A DNA stretch of 8,941 nucleotides from an uncultured Selenomonadales bacterium (lineage in GTDB: Bacteria > Bacillota > Negativicutes > Selenomonadales > Selenomonadaceae). This document shows, piece by piece, positions 1 through 7,206 of the stretch (positions are counted from its first letter, which is position 1; the number at the start of each line of letters is the position of its first letter). The notes under the pieces were generated by a model. It was not told where the DNA came from. It was given only the letters and a program-made list of their open reading frames with translations, and searched no databases. The translations under genes and the position numbers were made by a program. The DNA is taken from contig CALEPR010000197.1 in assembly GCA_937910665.1 (NCBI GenBank), positions 1-8,941 on the forward strand. Direction: 5' to 3'.

Positions 1-2404
1 AGGCGATGAACGCGAATACCCAGGCGACGACCATGGTGTAGGCGCAGATGGCTATGGCCCAGCCCCATTTCCCTGTCTCGTTCTTTATGGCCACGAAGGT
101 GGCGATGCACGGGAAATACAGCAGGACGAAGACCATGAAGGCGACGGCGGCCGGGAGGGACACAGTCTTCACCAGAGCAGCCTGGAGAGCCGTATCCGTG
201 TCGCCGCTGTCGGAGGCGGCTTCCTCAACGGAAGCCTCCACCTGCAATGCCTCATTCTGGGACGCCTCGGCCTCAGGCGCATACATGACGCCCAGCGTGC
301 TTACTACCAGTTCTTTGGCCACGACGCCGGTGAGCAGGCCGATATCCATCTTCCAGTCGAATCCGAGAGGGTCAAGAGCCGGAGCGACGGCCTTTCCGAC
401 CTGGCCTATATACGAATGTTCCTGCTGATACTCAGCTCCCTTGTCAGAACGCGGGAAATACCCGAGGCACCAGATGATTACCGAGCCGATAAGGATCGTC
501 GTAGCCATCTTCTGGAGGTACTGGCGGCCCTTTTCCCATGTATGACGTCCTATAGCCTTTGAAGTAGGCACCCTGTAGGGAGGCAGTTCCATCACGAACG
601 GAAGGTCGTCGTCCTTTACGAACTTCGCGAAGACCAGGGCCGAGATGATTGCCAGCACGATGCCGAGAAGATATATCCCGAGCAGGGCCAGGGGGGCGTG
701 ACGGGGGAAGAATGCTCCCGCAAGAAGCACGAAGATCGGCAGACGGCCGGCACAGGACATGAAAGGCAGGATGGCGATAGTGATCAGACGGCTCTTCCGG
801 CTTTCGATGGTCCTGGTGGCCATGATGGCAGGCACGTTGCAGCCGAATCCCATCACCATAGGGATGAAACTCTTTCCATGAAGACCTATGCGGTGCATCA
901 GCTTGTCCACGATGAACGCGGCCCTCGCCATATATCCGGAATCCTCCATCAGTGAGATGAAGAAATAGAGAATCAATATGTTGGGCAGGAAGACAAGCAC
1001 GCTTCCAACACCTGCGATGACACCGTCAACCACCAGGTCCTTGAGCCAGCCTTCATTCATCAGGGCGCCCACGCCCTCACCGAATTTCCCGACCAGCCAG
1101 TCTATCCAGTCCATGGGGTAATTCCCCAACGTGAACGTGGCATAGAAGATAACATACAGCAGGAGTATGAAAATCGGGAACGCCAGCCATTTGTTTGTCA
1201 CCACGGCATCTATCCTGTCGGTAACGGTGCGGCGGGCCCTATACTCCTGATGCTGTTTATATGTCTCAGCCAGAGCGCCCTGGATGAAGGCGTACTTCGC
1301 GTCCACGATGGAGTTCTCGGTATTTTCGTGAAGCAGGGACTCGATCCTGGCCTCCTCTTCGGCACGGGCAGAAACAATCTCCTCCTTATTCGGAAGACGG
1401 TCCACCAACCCCTCGATATCCTTGTCGTTCTCAAGGTATTTTATTGCGAGATACCTGGTCGAATACCTGTCCCTCAGCTCCTGGTTCTTCTGGAGAAGGA
1501 CCTTGATACGGTCTATGCTCTTCTCAAGCTCGGCTCCGTGATTGATGTGGATATGGCGGGCCAGGCGCTGGTCCCCGCCCTCATAAATCTTGATAATGGT
1601 GTCGAACAACTCATTCACCCCCTCCCCGGTCCGGCTCACGGTCGGGCAGACAGGTATTCCGAGAAGCCAGCTGAGCTGCTTCATGTCCAGGGAATCCCCG
1701 CTCGCGCGCAGTTCGTCATACATGTTCAGGGCCATCACGACCCTGAGGTTCATGTCGATAATCTGGGTGGTAAGGTAAAGATTGCGCTCGAGGTTGGAGG
1801 CGTCCACGACATTCACCACGACATCCGGAAGGGCGTCGATAAGGTTCTTGCGGACATAGAGTTCCTCGGGGGAATATGCTGAAAGGGAATAGGTTCCGGG
1901 GAGGTCGACAAGGGTGATCCTGTAGCCTTTATACTCCAGCCTGCCTTCCTTGGCATCCACCGTGACTCCGCTGTAGTTACCCACATGCTCGTGGGCGCCG
2001 GAAGCCGCGTTGAACAAGGAGGTCTTCCCGCAATTGGGATTCCCCACCAGGGCCACCCTTATCACATGATTCCTCTCGGCCGCCAGCCTTTCCATCATGG
2101 CGTCAAGTCTCTGTTCCTCATCCTCAAATCCTTCCGCCAACGGACCGAGATCCTCTCCCGCATCCGCCTGCCTGGCTTCCTCGTGGCTGATTACCTCAAT
2201 CCTGCGAGCCTCTTCCCTCCTCAAGGATATTTTATATCCAAGTATCTCATATTCAATGGGATCCTTTAGAGGAGCATTGAGCACTACGGTCACTTTCTTT
2301 CCTTGGATGAAACCCATCTCGATGAGCCTCTTCCTGAAACTTCCGTGGCCGTTAACCCTCACGATGACAGCCTTTTCTCCAGTTGCAAGGTCAGACAGAT
2401 ACAT
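1..2404 (-). CDS. feoB: FeoA-FeoB fusion, ferrous iron transporter (3' end cut by window edge)
   Basis: This gene encodes the GTP-gated inner-membrane Fe(II) importer, with the small FeoA domain fused in front. I translated 801 codons from the ATG at 2404-2402 without a stop to the window edge. Residues 1-75 are FeoA-like (SH3-type, 'RLIEMGF'). The G-protein domain follows: G1 GNPNCGKTS at 121-129, G2 threonine in GVTVD near 148, G3 DLPG at 167-170, G4 NMYD at 227-230. The membrane part has the gate motifs GFGCNVPAIMATR (519-531), SCAGRLPIF (550-558), AKELVVSTLG (696-705) and FPCIATF (764-770). An acidic linker rich in E, A and S lies at about 709-738 between membrane segments. The usual FeoB end is about 20 residues further on. 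The fusion is the common arrangement in Bacteroidota. There is no Shine-Dalgarno before the ATG, only A/T-rich leader, as is normal in that phylum. Identification is firm; phylum is inferred. Confidence 0.96.
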   Translation of the reverse strand, partial: MYLSDLATGEKAVIVRVNGHGSFRKRLIEMGFIQGKKVTVVLNAPLKDPIEYEILGYKISLRREEARRIEVISHEEARQADAGEDLGPLAEGFEDEEQRLDAMMERLAAERNHVIRVALVGNPNCGKTSLFNAASGAHEHVGNYSGVTVDAKEGRLEYKGYRITLVDLPGTYSLSAYSPEELYVRKNLIDALPDVVVNVVDASNLERNLYLTTQIIDMNLRVVMALNMYDELRASGDSLDMKQLSWLLGIPVCPTVSRTGEGVNELFDTIIKIYEGGDQRLARHIHINHGAELEKSIDRIKVLLQKNQELRDRYSTRYLAIKYLENDKDIEGLVDRLPNKEEIVSARAEEEARIESLLHENTENSIVDAKYAFIQGALAETYKQHQEYRARRTVTDRIDAVVTNKWLAFPIFILLLYVIFYATFTLGNYPMDWIDWLVGKFGEGVGALMNEGWLKDLVVDGVIAGVGSVLVFLPNILILYFFISLMEDSGYMARAAFIVDKLMHRIGLHGKSFIPMVMGFGCNVPAIMATRTIESRKSRLITIAILPFMSCAGRLPIFVLLAGAFFPRHAPLALLGIYLLGIVLAIISALVFAKFVKDDDLPFVMELPPYRVPTSKAIGRHTWEKGRQYLQKMATTILIGSVIIWCLGYFPRSDKGAEYQQEHSYIGQVGKAVAPALDPLGFDWKMDIGLLTGVVAKELVVSTLGVMYAPEAEASQNEALQVEASVEEAASDSGDTDTALQAALVKTVSLPAAVAFMVFVLLYFPCIATFVAIKNETGKWGWAIAICAYTMVVAWVFAFIA

Positions 2405-2428
2405 CTGAAACAAACTTTTAACCCGATG

Positions 2429-2460
2429 CAAAATTAGACATTCGGGCCTTCTTAATCAAT
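2429..2460 (-). promoter_or_regulatory. Bacteroidota-type promoter for feoAB
   Basis: On the minus strand TAATTTTG (2436-2429) matches the Bacteroidota -7 box TAnnTTTG exactly, and ATTG (2460-2457) stands 20 nt upstream where the -33 TTTG box belongs. The -7 box lies 24 nt before the feoAB start codon, which fits a short leader. A second exact box, TACTTTTG, lies at 2487-2480 but lacks a good -33 partner; it could be an upstream alternative start. No Fur-like palindrome was recognised. Confidence 0.55.
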
Positions 2461-2489
2461 AACCATTTATAGTGATTGGCAAAAGTAAA

Positions 2490-2517
2490 TTGAAAAAATT
2501 TTTGCGTATGTTAGAAT
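2490..2517 (+). promoter_or_regulatory. Sigma70/sigmaA-type promoter of the rubredoxin operon
   Basis: TTGAAA (2490-2495) and TAGAAT (2512-2517) are spaced by 16 nt, giving a predicted transcript start near 2524 and a leader of about 45 nt. It is the only good -35/-10 pair found upstream of the two-gene operon. If the sequence join lies inside this region, part of the natural control region may be missing. No PerR- or Rex-like operator was recognised. Confidence 0.5.
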
Positions 2518-2567
2518 AATTGCTGAGCATGGTTCAGTGATTATTTTTTTTTGGGAGAGTGACAAAA

Positions 2568-3599
2568 ATGAAACGTCGCGAATTTTTGAAAGTCGTCGGA
2601 GCCGGCACTCTTGGCTTGATGATGGGCGGAGAAATTTTTGTCGAGGCGAAAGGAGATAGCGGAATGAAAATTCAAGCTGTAAAATTTTTTGAGAACGGTT
2701 TTATGACTCAGCCGTTTGCGTTTGGCGGCGAAGAAGGCGTTGAAAATTTCGACGCGACTGTAAAATATCGTTCCTGCCTGCAAAATTATGTTATCGACAC
2801 CGGCAAGGAAATTATTTTGGTCGATACAGGTTTGCCTGCAGAATTTCCCGAGCAAGTTGTTGACGACAAAACGCAAATTTACATGGGGACGCGTATCAAA
2901 GATTATGTTGACGCACTGAAAGATTTGGGTTACCGACCCGAACAAGTTTCAAAAATTCTTATAACTCACAAGCACGTCGACCACACAGGCAAACTTGCAA
3001 ATTTTCCGAACGCAAAAATTTATGCGTCGCGCGAAGAAAGTAAAGCTGCAGAATTAAATTTTGAAAATGTTGTGCCGGTAGATTTTACTGACGGCGCATA
3101 CAAAAATTTTGAAAAAAGTCAAAAAATCGCCGATGGAATTTATTACATTTTCGCGCCGGGTCACACTACCGGAAATTCTATTGTAATTGTCGAGGACGGC
3201 GGAATTTTTTATATGATTCACGGCGATGTGACTTACACCGACGAAGCACTTTACAAAAATAAATTGTCAGTAGTTTTTGAAGATAAAAATGCCGCACGCG
3301 ACACGCTGAATAAAGTTCGCGAGTTTATCAGAAATAATCCTACCGTTTACTGTTCGACGCATACGCCGCTCGGTTATGAAAATCTTGAGAGCAAAAAAAT
3401 TATTGACTTGGATAAAATGCCTGAACCGATTCCGCCGAAAAAAATTTCTGCAAAGGCGGCGACCGGAAAATATGTCTGCAGTATTTGCGGCTATGTTTAT
3501 GATCCTGCAGAAAATAATGGAATTGCTTTTGAAGATTTGCCTGCCGATTGGAAATGTCCGCGCTGCAAACAGTCGAAAGAAAAATTTAACAAGGCGTAA
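2568..3599 (+). CDS. Tat-signal metallo-beta-lactamase-fold hydrolase with C-terminal rubredoxin domain
   Basis: This is a 343-residue fusion protein. Residues 1-27 look like a twin-arginine signal: RREFLK at 3-8, a mild hydrophobic stretch (VVGAGTLGLMMGG), and a possible V-E-A cleavage site at 25-27. Residues about 34-275 are a metallo-beta-lactamase domain of the lactonase-like branch: VDTG at 85-88 and metal ligands H134, H136, D138, H139 (HKHVDH), H199, D220 and H265. The HxHxDH form points to a zinc-type hydrolase rather than a flavodiiron protein, which has HxExDH. Residues about 300-340 are a rubredoxin: C304, C307 (CSICGY), C330, C333 (CPRCKQ). The ATG at 2568 was chosen because GGGAGA (2553-2558) lies 9 nt upstream; a GTG at 2559 overlaps that site. 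A strong internal start exists at 2664. The substrate is unknown; the rubredoxin suggests an electron-transfer or oxidative-stress role. It is first in an operon, 37 nt before the next gene. Confidence 0.85.
   Translation: MKRREFLKVVGAGTLGLMMGGEIFVEAKGDSGMKIQAVKFFENGFMTQPFAFGGEEGVENFDATVKYRSCLQNYVIDTGKEIILVDTGLPAEFPEQVVDDKTQIYMGTRIKDYVDALKDLGYRPEQVSKILITHKHVDHTGKLANFPNAKIYASREESKAAELNFENVVPVDFTDGAYKNFEKSQKIADGIYYIFAPGHTTGNSIVIVEDGGIFYMIHGDVTYTDEALYKNKLSVVFEDKNAARDTLNKVREFIRNNPTVYCSTHTPLGYENLESKKIIDLDKMPEPIPPKKISAKAATGKYVCSICGYVYDPAENNGIAFEDLPADWKCPRCKQSKEKFNKA
2651..2666 (+). promoter_or_regulatory. Internal Shine-Dalgarno and alternative ATG (codon 33)
   Basis: AGGAGA (2651-2656) sits 7 nt before an in-frame ATG (2664-2666), a better ribosome site by sequence and spacing than the one for the long form. 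Starting here would give a 311-residue protein that has exactly the metallo-beta-lactamase and rubredoxin domains and lacks the whole twin-arginine signal. The site could be the true start, a second start, or a coincidence within coding sequence. Confidence 0.45.
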
Positions 3600-3636
3600 A
3601 ATTTCTTTTGAAAAATTTTTTTAGGAGAGTTTTAAA

Positions 3637-4539
3637 ATGAGCGAGCAAGAAATTATTCAAGCATTTCATTTGATGTGGGACGATTTTCCTGAAGCCGTAA
3701 TGATTACCCAAAAAAGTCGGGAAATTGTTGCGCTCAACAAGGCGGCAGAAAAATTTGGACTGAAAGCCGGAATAAAATGTTCTTCGATTGGCGGCGCAGA
3801 AAATCACAAAGGTTGTCTGCTTAATCGCGCAGTCGATGAAAATAAGCCGGTTTATATCACCTACGACGCAGCGTTTGGCAAGGCGTATGGTTTTTGGATT
3901 CCAATTTCTGCAAAACCTGACTGGGTGATTCATTTCGGCGTTGGTTATATGTTTGATTATGAAAAAGTTTCGGCAAGAAAGGCGGCAAAAAAAATGGAAA
4001 GTTTGCACGGACTCACAAAAGGCACCGAGTTGGAAGAAATGGTAAAAACTGCGATGAACGCAGAGGCAAACGGCACGATGATGTATTACGCACTTGCAAG
4101 ACTTGCGAAGGAGCAGGGAATGGACGACGTTGCAGAAACTTTTATTGCGTCGGCGAATCAGGAAGCAGTTCACGCAGGATTTTATGCAACTTTGAATGGC
4201 AGATTTCCTAAAGATTTTTGGAAACTTGCGGAAACGGTTATGAAAGCCGAGTACGCAGGAGAAACTCAAGTAAAAGCGATGGCTGAAAAAGTTCGTGAGG
4301 CAGGTTTCGCGGCGGCGGCAGATGAAATGGAAATTTTTGCAAAACAGGAAGGACATCACGGCGAAGTCTTGAAAAAAATTCTGGAAAAATATAAACCAAA
4401 GACAGATGAAGATTCCGGAAAGAAAATTTATGTTTGTCCTGTCTGTGGCTACGAATATGTCGGCGACATAAATTCCGAGCCTGACGATTGGACTTGTCCG
4501 CTCTGCGGTCATCCGAAATCTGTTTTTAAGGAAAAGTAA
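3637..4539 (+). CDS. PAS-like domain / rubrerythrin / rubredoxin fusion protein
   Basis: This is a 300-residue cytoplasmic protein with no signal peptide. Residues about 10-108 resemble a PAS fold (FPEAVMIT..REIVALNKAAEKFG, ending HFGVGYMF) and carry two cysteines, C48 and C60. Residues about 130-252 form a rubrerythrin-type diiron four-helix bundle; likely ligands are E143, E176 with H179 (ExxH), E205 and/or E209, and E238 with H241 (EGHH). Residues 264-296 are a rubredoxin: C267, C270 (CPVCGY), C287, C290 (CPLCGH). Rubrerythrins reduce hydrogen peroxide in anaerobes using electrons passed through rubredoxin. The classical protein is about 190 residues, so the extra length is the N-terminal PAS-like part, which might sense redox state or a ligand; that is inference. 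AGGAGAG (3623-3629) lies 7 nt before the ATG. It follows the metallo-beta-lactamase/rubredoxin gene in the same operon and is followed by a terminator. Confidence 0.88.
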   Translation: MSEQEIIQAFHLMWDDFPEAVMITQKSREIVALNKAAEKFGLKAGIKCSSIGGAENHKGCLLNRAVDENKPVYITYDAAFGKAYGFWIPISAKPDWVIHFGVGYMFDYEKVSARKAAKKMESLHGLTKGTELEEMVKTAMNAEANGTMMYYALARLAKEQGMDDVAETFIASANQEAVHAGFYATLNGRFPKDFWKLAETVMKAEYAGETQVKAMAEKVREAGFAAAADEMEIFAKQEGHHGEVLKKILEKYKPKTDEDSGKKIYVCPVCGYEYVGDINSEPDDWTCPLCGHPKSVFKEK

Positions 4540-4558
4540 GTCATAAAAAAAATTTTAC

Positions 4559-4590
4559 TCCGACAGAAAAATTTGTCGGAAATTTTTTTT
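4559..4590 (+). terminator. Rho-independent terminator of the rubredoxin operon
   Basis: The arms TCCGACA (4559-4565) and TGTCGGA (4574-4580) form a 7-bp stem with an 8-nt loop, followed by AATTTTTTTT (4581-4590). It starts 19 nt after the stop codon of the rubrerythrin gene. Upstream A-tracts (from 4544) give a T-tract on the other strand too, so it may also stop transcripts coming from pcrA. Confidence 0.85.
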
Positions 4591-4602
4591 CATCCACTTA
4601 AT

Positions 4603-4676
4603 AATATTCCACCGGCGATACAGTTCTAAAATTCCAAAAAAATTTTATATTTATGTTCGTCGAAGGAATATTTTTT
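4603..4676 (+). other. Extended imperfect hairpin in the convergent intergenic gap
   Basis: AATATTCC (4603-4610) pairs with GGAATATT (4665-4672). After a 2x2 internal loop the helix continues as CGGCGA (4613-4618) with TCGTCG (4657-4662, one G-U), and the top holds a nested 7-bp AT hairpin (4627-4633 with 4641-4647). A run of T (4671-4676) overlaps the end of the outer arm and continues past it. It lies between the operon terminator and the end of pcrA. It could be a second terminator for either strand, a protein-binding site or a small structured RNA; the sequence alone does not decide. The rest of this 125-nt gap shows no gene. Confidence 0.4.
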
Positions 4677-4715
4677 CAAAGAAACTTTCTGAGCAACCAA
4701 AGTAAAAATTTTAGG

Positions 4716-7049
4716 CTAAACTTTTTCGATTGGCGCGATTGAGGAGCGCAAAATTTTTTCGCCAATTTCAGGATTTGCAAAAACAATTTTCAAAGAATCT
4801 CCGTCAACTTCCATTACAGTTCCGAGTCCCCACTTTTTGTGTTTTGCTTGATCTCCTGTCTGCCAATCAATTTTTTCTTTCGGCTTGTTGGAAATAATTT
4901 TTACTGAGGCAGAACGATTTGCAGTCGGCGCGGAATAAACTTTTCTGTGCGGATAATTTTGCGGATCTGTTCCAATGTAAGAGTGCGAACCTCCTCCGCT
5001 CGAGCGAGTTGTCCGACGCTCAGAAAAATGCAACATACAATCGCAGCCTTCCAAAATTTCTTTAACAAAACGCGAAAGCGATGCCGAATAACTTTTTCCG
5101 AAAGTTTTTCTTTCGCAGGCGGCGGTCAAATATAATTTTTCTTTCGCCCGAGTCATTGCAACGTAACAGGCGCGACGTTCTTCCTCCAGCTTGTCCAACT
5201 CCATAGAAGAATTTGAGTGCGGAAGTAATCCTTCCTCCATTCCTGTGACAAAGACAACGGGGAACTCCAAACCTTTCGCGGAGTGAATTGTCATCATCGA
5301 CACGCGGGAGGAATTGTCATCTTCCTTCAGCGAATCAATATCAGAAATTAAAGCGATGTGATTCAGAAAATCTTCCAGAGTTGCCGCAGAATTTATCTCG
5401 GAAAAATCTTCCGCGCTGTTGACAAAGGAACTTAAATTTTCAATGCGCGACTGATTTTCAACTTTATCGCCGTCCTCCATCTCCTGCAAAGATTGAAGAT
5501 AGCGCGACTCCTCCAAGACAGAATTTATTAAATTTTTCAGCGACAAATTTTTTTGCGCTTCATTAAAACTCATAATCATCGCCGCGAAATCATGCAGCGA
5601 CTGTTTAACCTTCGGAGACAAGTTCGGAATATTTGACAAGTCCTCGTCGTTGACAATAATTTCAAAAATTGATTTATCGACTTCATTTGAATAATTTACA
5701 ATCCTCTGCATATTTATCGGGCCGAGTCCGCGACGCGGAACATTTATAATTCTTTGCAGACTTACATTGTCACGAGGATTATAAATCAAACGCAGATAGG
5801 CGAGGACATCTTTAATTTCTTTGCGTTCGTAAAATTTCAGTCCGCCAATCATCAAGTAAGGAATTTCTGTCTGCATAAATTTTTCTTCCAAGATACGCGA
5901 CTGGGCATTTGTGCGATAGAGAATTGCAATTTCGCTGTAACGAACATTTTCCTGCGTGACAAGTTTTTTAATTTCTCGAGCGACAAAAGCCGCCTCAGTT
6001 TTATCTGACATACAGTGAATGAAACGAACTTTGTCGCCGTCGGGATTTTCAGTCCAAAGATTTTTTTCTTTGCGATTGATATTTTTTCTGATGACTGTAT
6101 TAGCCGCACCGAGAATTTGTTTTGTCGAGCGGTAATTTTGTTCCAGCTTGATAACTTTTGCGTTGGGATAATCGTCCTCAAAATGCAAAATATTTCCCAT
6201 GTCCGCTCCGCGCCAACCATAAATTGATTGATCAGCGTCGCCGACCACGCAAATATTTTTATATTTCGCCGCAAGATATTTTGTCAACATATACTGCGCC
6301 ATATTTGTATCCTGATACTCATCAACCAAAATGTATTGAAATTTTTCCTGATACTTTTCGCGAACGTCTTGGAAGTCGCGCAAAATTTTTACCATGACAA
6401 AAATTAAGTCGTCGAAGTCCAGCGCATTATTTTCCAACAACTTTTTTTCATACAGTTCATAAATCATCACGATAAATTTATCATAGTCGGACACTTCATC
6501 TTTTTGGAAAACAAATTCGCGGTAACTTTTCGCGTCCATCAACTGATTTTTTGCGGCAGAAATTTTATTCGTCGCGCCGCTCAAAAACCTGTCGTTTTCA
6601 AGATTAAGTTGCTTGATACATTCCTTGACGATGGTTTGACTGTCGCTTGAGTCATAGATGACAAAATTGCGCTTATATTTTCCTGTGACTTCGATCTCGC
6701 GGCGCAAAATTCTCGCGCAGAAAGAGTGAAATGTACTGATAAAAACATTTTTTGCAGATTCGCCGATCATTTTTTCTGCGCGACTTTGCATTTCGTTTGC
6801 CGCTTTGTTTGTAAAAGTTATCGCCAAAATATTCCAAGCAGGAACTCCGTGCGCGAGTAAATTTGCCATCCTGCAAGTCAAAACTTTTGTCTTGCCTGAA
6901 CCTGCGCCTGCCATAATCAAGAGCGGACCTTCAAGACAATTCACCGCCTCGATTTGTTGAGGATTTAGTCCGGCAAAAATTTTTTTATTCGCAGCTTCAA
7001 TGTCATCCGCAGTTATTTCTTCAAAATAAGTTTCTTCATTGTCTAACAA
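4716..7049 (-). CDS. pcrA: UvrD-family ATP-dependent DNA helicase PcrA
   Basis: This is a 777-residue superfamily 1A 3'-5' DNA helicase acting in nucleotide excision repair, removal of RecA filaments and replication-fork or transcription conflicts. Motifs in order: Q-motif LNPQQ (28-32), Walker A GAGSGKT (48-54), TFTNKAANEM (78-87), Walker B VDEYQDTN (242-249), motif III GDADQSIYGWRGA (270-282), motif IV NYRST (305-309), motif V HSAKGLEFP (589-597), motif VI VAMTRA (630-635). The last 45 residues form the Tudor-like C-terminal domain of Gram-positive PcrA (KKWGLGTV), which in the family contacts RNA polymerase. I chose the TTG at 7049-7047 as start: GGAGGG (7062-7057) lies 7 nt before it. A longer frame beginning with TTG at 7064 would overlap that ribosome site. 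The gene lies downstream of glmM on the same strand, separated by a terminator-like hairpin, so it probably has its own promoter. Full family length, no broken motif. Confidence 0.95.
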   Translation of the reverse strand: MLDNEETYFEEITADDIEAANKKIFAGLNPQQIEAVNCLEGPLLIMAGAGSGKTKVLTCRMANLLAHGVPAWNILAITFTNKAANEMQSRAEKMIGESAKNVFISTFHSFCARILRREIEVTGKYKRNFVIYDSSDSQTIVKECIKQLNLENDRFLSGATNKISAAKNQLMDAKSYREFVFQKDEVSDYDKFIVMIYELYEKKLLENNALDFDDLIFVMVKILRDFQDVREKYQEKFQYILVDEYQDTNMAQYMLTKYLAAKYKNICVVGDADQSIYGWRGADMGNILHFEDDYPNAKVIKLEQNYRSTKQILGAANTVIRKNINRKEKNLWTENPDGDKVRFIHCMSDKTEAAFVAREIKKLVTQENVRYSEIAILYRTNAQSRILEEKFMQTEIPYLMIGGLKFYERKEIKDVLAYLRLIYNPRDNVSLQRIINVPRRGLGPINMQRIVNYSNEVDKSIFEIIVNDEDLSNIPNLSPKVKQSLHDFAAMIMSFNEAQKNLSLKNLINSVLEESRYLQSLQEMEDGDKVENQSRIENLSSFVNSAEDFSEINSAATLEDFLNHIALISDIDSLKEDDNSSRVSMMTIHSAKGLEFPVVFVTGMEEGLLPHSNSSMELDKLEEERRACYVAMTRAKEKLYLTAACERKTFGKSYSASLSRFVKEILEGCDCMLHFSERRTTRSSGGGSHSYIGTDPQNYPHRKVYSAPTANRSASVKIISNKPKEKIDWQTGDQAKHKKWGLGTVMEVDGDSLKIVFANPEIGEKILRSSIAPIEKV

Positions 7050-7079
7050 AATTTTTCCCTCCAAAAAAATAAATGCAAG

Positions 7080-7110
7080 AAAAATTGAAAGGGATTTTGC
7101 TCCCTCTCAA
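7080..7110 (-). terminator. Intrinsic terminator between glmM and pcrA, or pcrA leader attenuator
   Basis: On the minus strand TTGAGAGGGA (7110-7101) pairs with TCCCTTTCAA (7094-7085) through 10 bp including one G-U, around a 6-nt loop, followed by TTTTT (7084-7080). It is well placed to end the glmM transcript, but it also lies only 18 nt before the GGAGGG site of pcrA. Any promoter for pcrA must therefore be upstream of it, so pcrA transcripts must read through it. Confidence 0.75.
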
Positions 7111-7133
7111 CTTTTCGATTTGTGAATTTCAAA

Positions 7134-7161
7134 TTTATATCTTCAAAAAATTTTTTGTAAG
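7134..7161 (-). promoter_or_regulatory. Possible pcrA promoter upstream of the hairpin
   Basis: On the minus strand CTTACA (7161-7156) and TATAAA (7139-7134) are 16 nt apart, predicting a transcript start near 7127 and a leader of about 78 nt that contains the terminator-like hairpin. The region is extremely AT-rich, so chance matches are likely; the -35 box has 4 of 6 consensus bases. No other gene is seen between 7050 and 7206. Confidence 0.35.
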
Positions 7162-7206
7162 TTTATCAAGTTTAAAAATTTTTTTCAAGCCCGACGCAAA
7201 AATTTT

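Larger units (their letters stand above)
2405..2567. other. Divergent intergenic region with probable sequence junction
   Basis: This gap separates two divergently read genes and holds promoter elements of two different styles. Below about 2488 the signals are Bacteroidota-like and read left; from about 2489 the sequence turns to A/T tracts with a Firmicutes-like -35/-10 pair and Shine-Dalgarno reading right. The change of style within a few bases marks the likely join between two unrelated DNAs. No small gene is seen here. Confidence 0.5.

Noticed and set aside
1250..1882. 210-codon plus-strand open frame
   Set aside because: It lies wholly opposite feoB, whose minus-strand reading has all GTPase and gate motifs; it is a shadow in G+C-rich coding sequence.
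2559..2561. GTG as start of the metallo-beta-lactamase/rubredoxin gene
   Set aside because: It overlaps the GGGAGAG ribosome site, leaving no spacing; the ATG at 2568 is correctly placed and begins the twin-arginine signal.
2568..3599. Flavodiiron protein identity
   Set aside because: The metal motif is HxHxDH rather than HxExDH and there is no flavodoxin domain.
3586..4512. 308-codon minus-strand open frame
   Set aside because: It is antisense to the rubrerythrin fusion, Cys/Phe/Arg-rich, and has no recognisable domain; its length comes from the codon bias of the true gene.
7062..7064. TTG at 7064 as pcrA start
   Set aside because: The GGAGGG ribosome site would fall inside the first codons; TTG at 7049-7047 has proper 7-nt spacing.
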